The translations under genes were made by a program, and so were the position numbers. From Anoxybacillus pushchinoensis (GTDB lineage Bacteria; Bacillota; Bacilli; Bacillales; Anoxybacillaceae), in the NCBI RefSeq assembly GCF_900111795.1, contig NZ_FOJQ01000024.1:1-36734 (forward strand): a stretch of 36,734 nucleotides of DNA. Reading direction: 5' to 3'. Below are positions 36,503-36,734 of the stretch, piece after piece; the first letter of the stretch is position 1, and each line of letters starts with the position of its first letter. The notes beneath the pieces were generated by a model, which saw only the letters and a program-made list of their open reading frames with translations, had not been told where the DNA came from and did no database searches.

Positions 36503-36510
36503 GCCCCATG
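36479..36510. repeat. Overlapping palindromes at the presumed left end of the IscB element
   Basis: ATGACT/AGTCAT (36479-36484 with 36487-36492) forms a short hairpin. CATGGG-CTT (36490-36498) pairs with AAG-CCCATG (36501-36510) with one bulged C. The two share bases 36490-36492 and extend into the HEPN gene's last codons and stop. Subterminal imperfect hairpins are typical of IS200/IS605-superfamily ends, to which IscB elements belong. The exact cleavage point cannot be fixed here. Confidence 0.55.
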
Positions 36511-36707
36511 TTGACCAGACCAAGGCTTGAAACAGAGCCTACGTTATAGATGTCATGACACGTTCGGGTGCTTCTCCAGCCCATTCCTCTGTCGTGCAAG
36601 ATTAAACAAGCGTGGTGGGTAGCGCTAGTGTCTTGCACATAACAAGCATCTATAACATGGTCGAGGAGAATATGACCTGCTTTATGCAGAGGAAAGGGGA
36701 GAACCCT
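36490..36707 (+). ncRNA. IscB-associated omega RNA (HEARO RNA)
   Basis: A compact structured region directly precedes the IscB start. Pairings seen: AGGCT/AGCCT (36523-36527 with 36536-36540); a perfect 10-pair stem, GTTATAGATG (36543-36552) with CATCTATAAC (36647-36656), enclosing an 8-pair stem, GTGCAAGA (36594-36601) with TCTTGCAC (36631-36638); GGTC/GACC (36659-36662 with 36674-36677); and CTGC/GCAG (36677-36680 with 36686-36689, competing for 36677). Location, size of about 200 bases and a terminal hairpin next to the ribosome binding site match HEARO/omega RNAs, which guide IscB nickases or nucleases. The guide would be the 5' end, at or just upstream of the element's left end; its exact start is uncertain. 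Confidence 0.75.
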
Positions 36708-36734
36708 ATGGTTTTTGTGTTAGACACAAACAAA
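36708..36734 (+). CDS. iscB: IscB (RRXRR-type RNA-guided nuclease), first 9 codons
   Basis: ATG 36708 behind AGGAAAGGGGAG opens MVFVLDTNK, the characteristic opening of IscB proteins (PLMP/RRXRR N-terminal domain) of Firmicutes. The window ends here, so the RuvC and HNH domains are not visible and intactness is unknown. The assignment depends jointly on these nine residues and on the structured RNA upstream, each of which predicts the other. Confidence 0.75.

Noticed and set aside
36479-36734. CRISPR array or tRNA in the structured region at the right end
   Set aside because: No regularly spaced direct repeats and no cloverleaf or T-loop sequence; the nested stems and the following ORF fit an omega RNA.

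Overview
The window looks like chromosomal DNA of a thermophilic Bacillaceae (Anoxybacillus/Geobacillus-like). The reasons are strong AGGAGG-type ribosome binding sites, frequent GTG starts, moderate base composition, and Firmicutes-type mobile elements (IS110, IS982 and an IscB element). The genus is an inference from general resemblance, not a search result. Nearly everything here is accessory: it reads as a defence island with a mobile element at each edge.

Layout. (1) 1-~310: the 5' end of an IS110-family element running off the left edge on the minus strand, with a structured non-coding leader where a bridge RNA would be encoded. (2) 417-3159: a MazG-superfamily NTP pyrophosphatase overlapping a PLD-nuclease/SF2-helicase fusion. 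(3) 3246-16569: a HelD-like SF1 ATPase placed 14 bases ahead of a BREX type 1 set, brxA-brxB-brxC-pglX-pglZ. brxL, which normally ends this operon, is absent from the window. (4) 16644-17897: a minus-strand dGTPase, convergent with pglZ across a strong bidirectional hairpin. (5) 18031-20981: a graveyard holding a decayed IS982 transposase, a frameshifted ImmA/IrrE-type metallopeptidase, the first codons of a probable PIN-domain gene, and the C-terminal end of a type I restriction HsdR subunit. (6) 21102-30919: a compact four-gene operon: a CoiA-like Zn-finger protein, a coiled-coil protein with a degenerate P-loop-like region, an orphan 318-residue protein, and a 1784-residue DUF1998 helicase. 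It resembles a Druantia-type system without DruA and is the best candidate for an undescribed variant. (7) 31258-34248: a NERD-nuclease/UvrD-type helicase and a TPR/winged-helix protein. (8) 34315-35998: an M20-type metallopeptidase with an extra N-terminal domain, and two tiny membrane ORFs. (9) 36038-36734: a HEPN (HI0074-family) gene whose 3' end runs into the left end of an IscB element. That element's omega (HEARO) RNA fills about 36490-36707, and its IscB ORF begins at 36708 and leaves the window.

Together the genes suggest layered anti-phage functions: modification-based discrimination (BREX), nucleotide depletion or sanitation (dGTPase, MazG-like), and several helicase-nuclease systems. 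Older systems (type I RM, ImmA/PIN) have decayed between the intact ones. Assignments rest on motifs and gene order read by eye; no database search was run.
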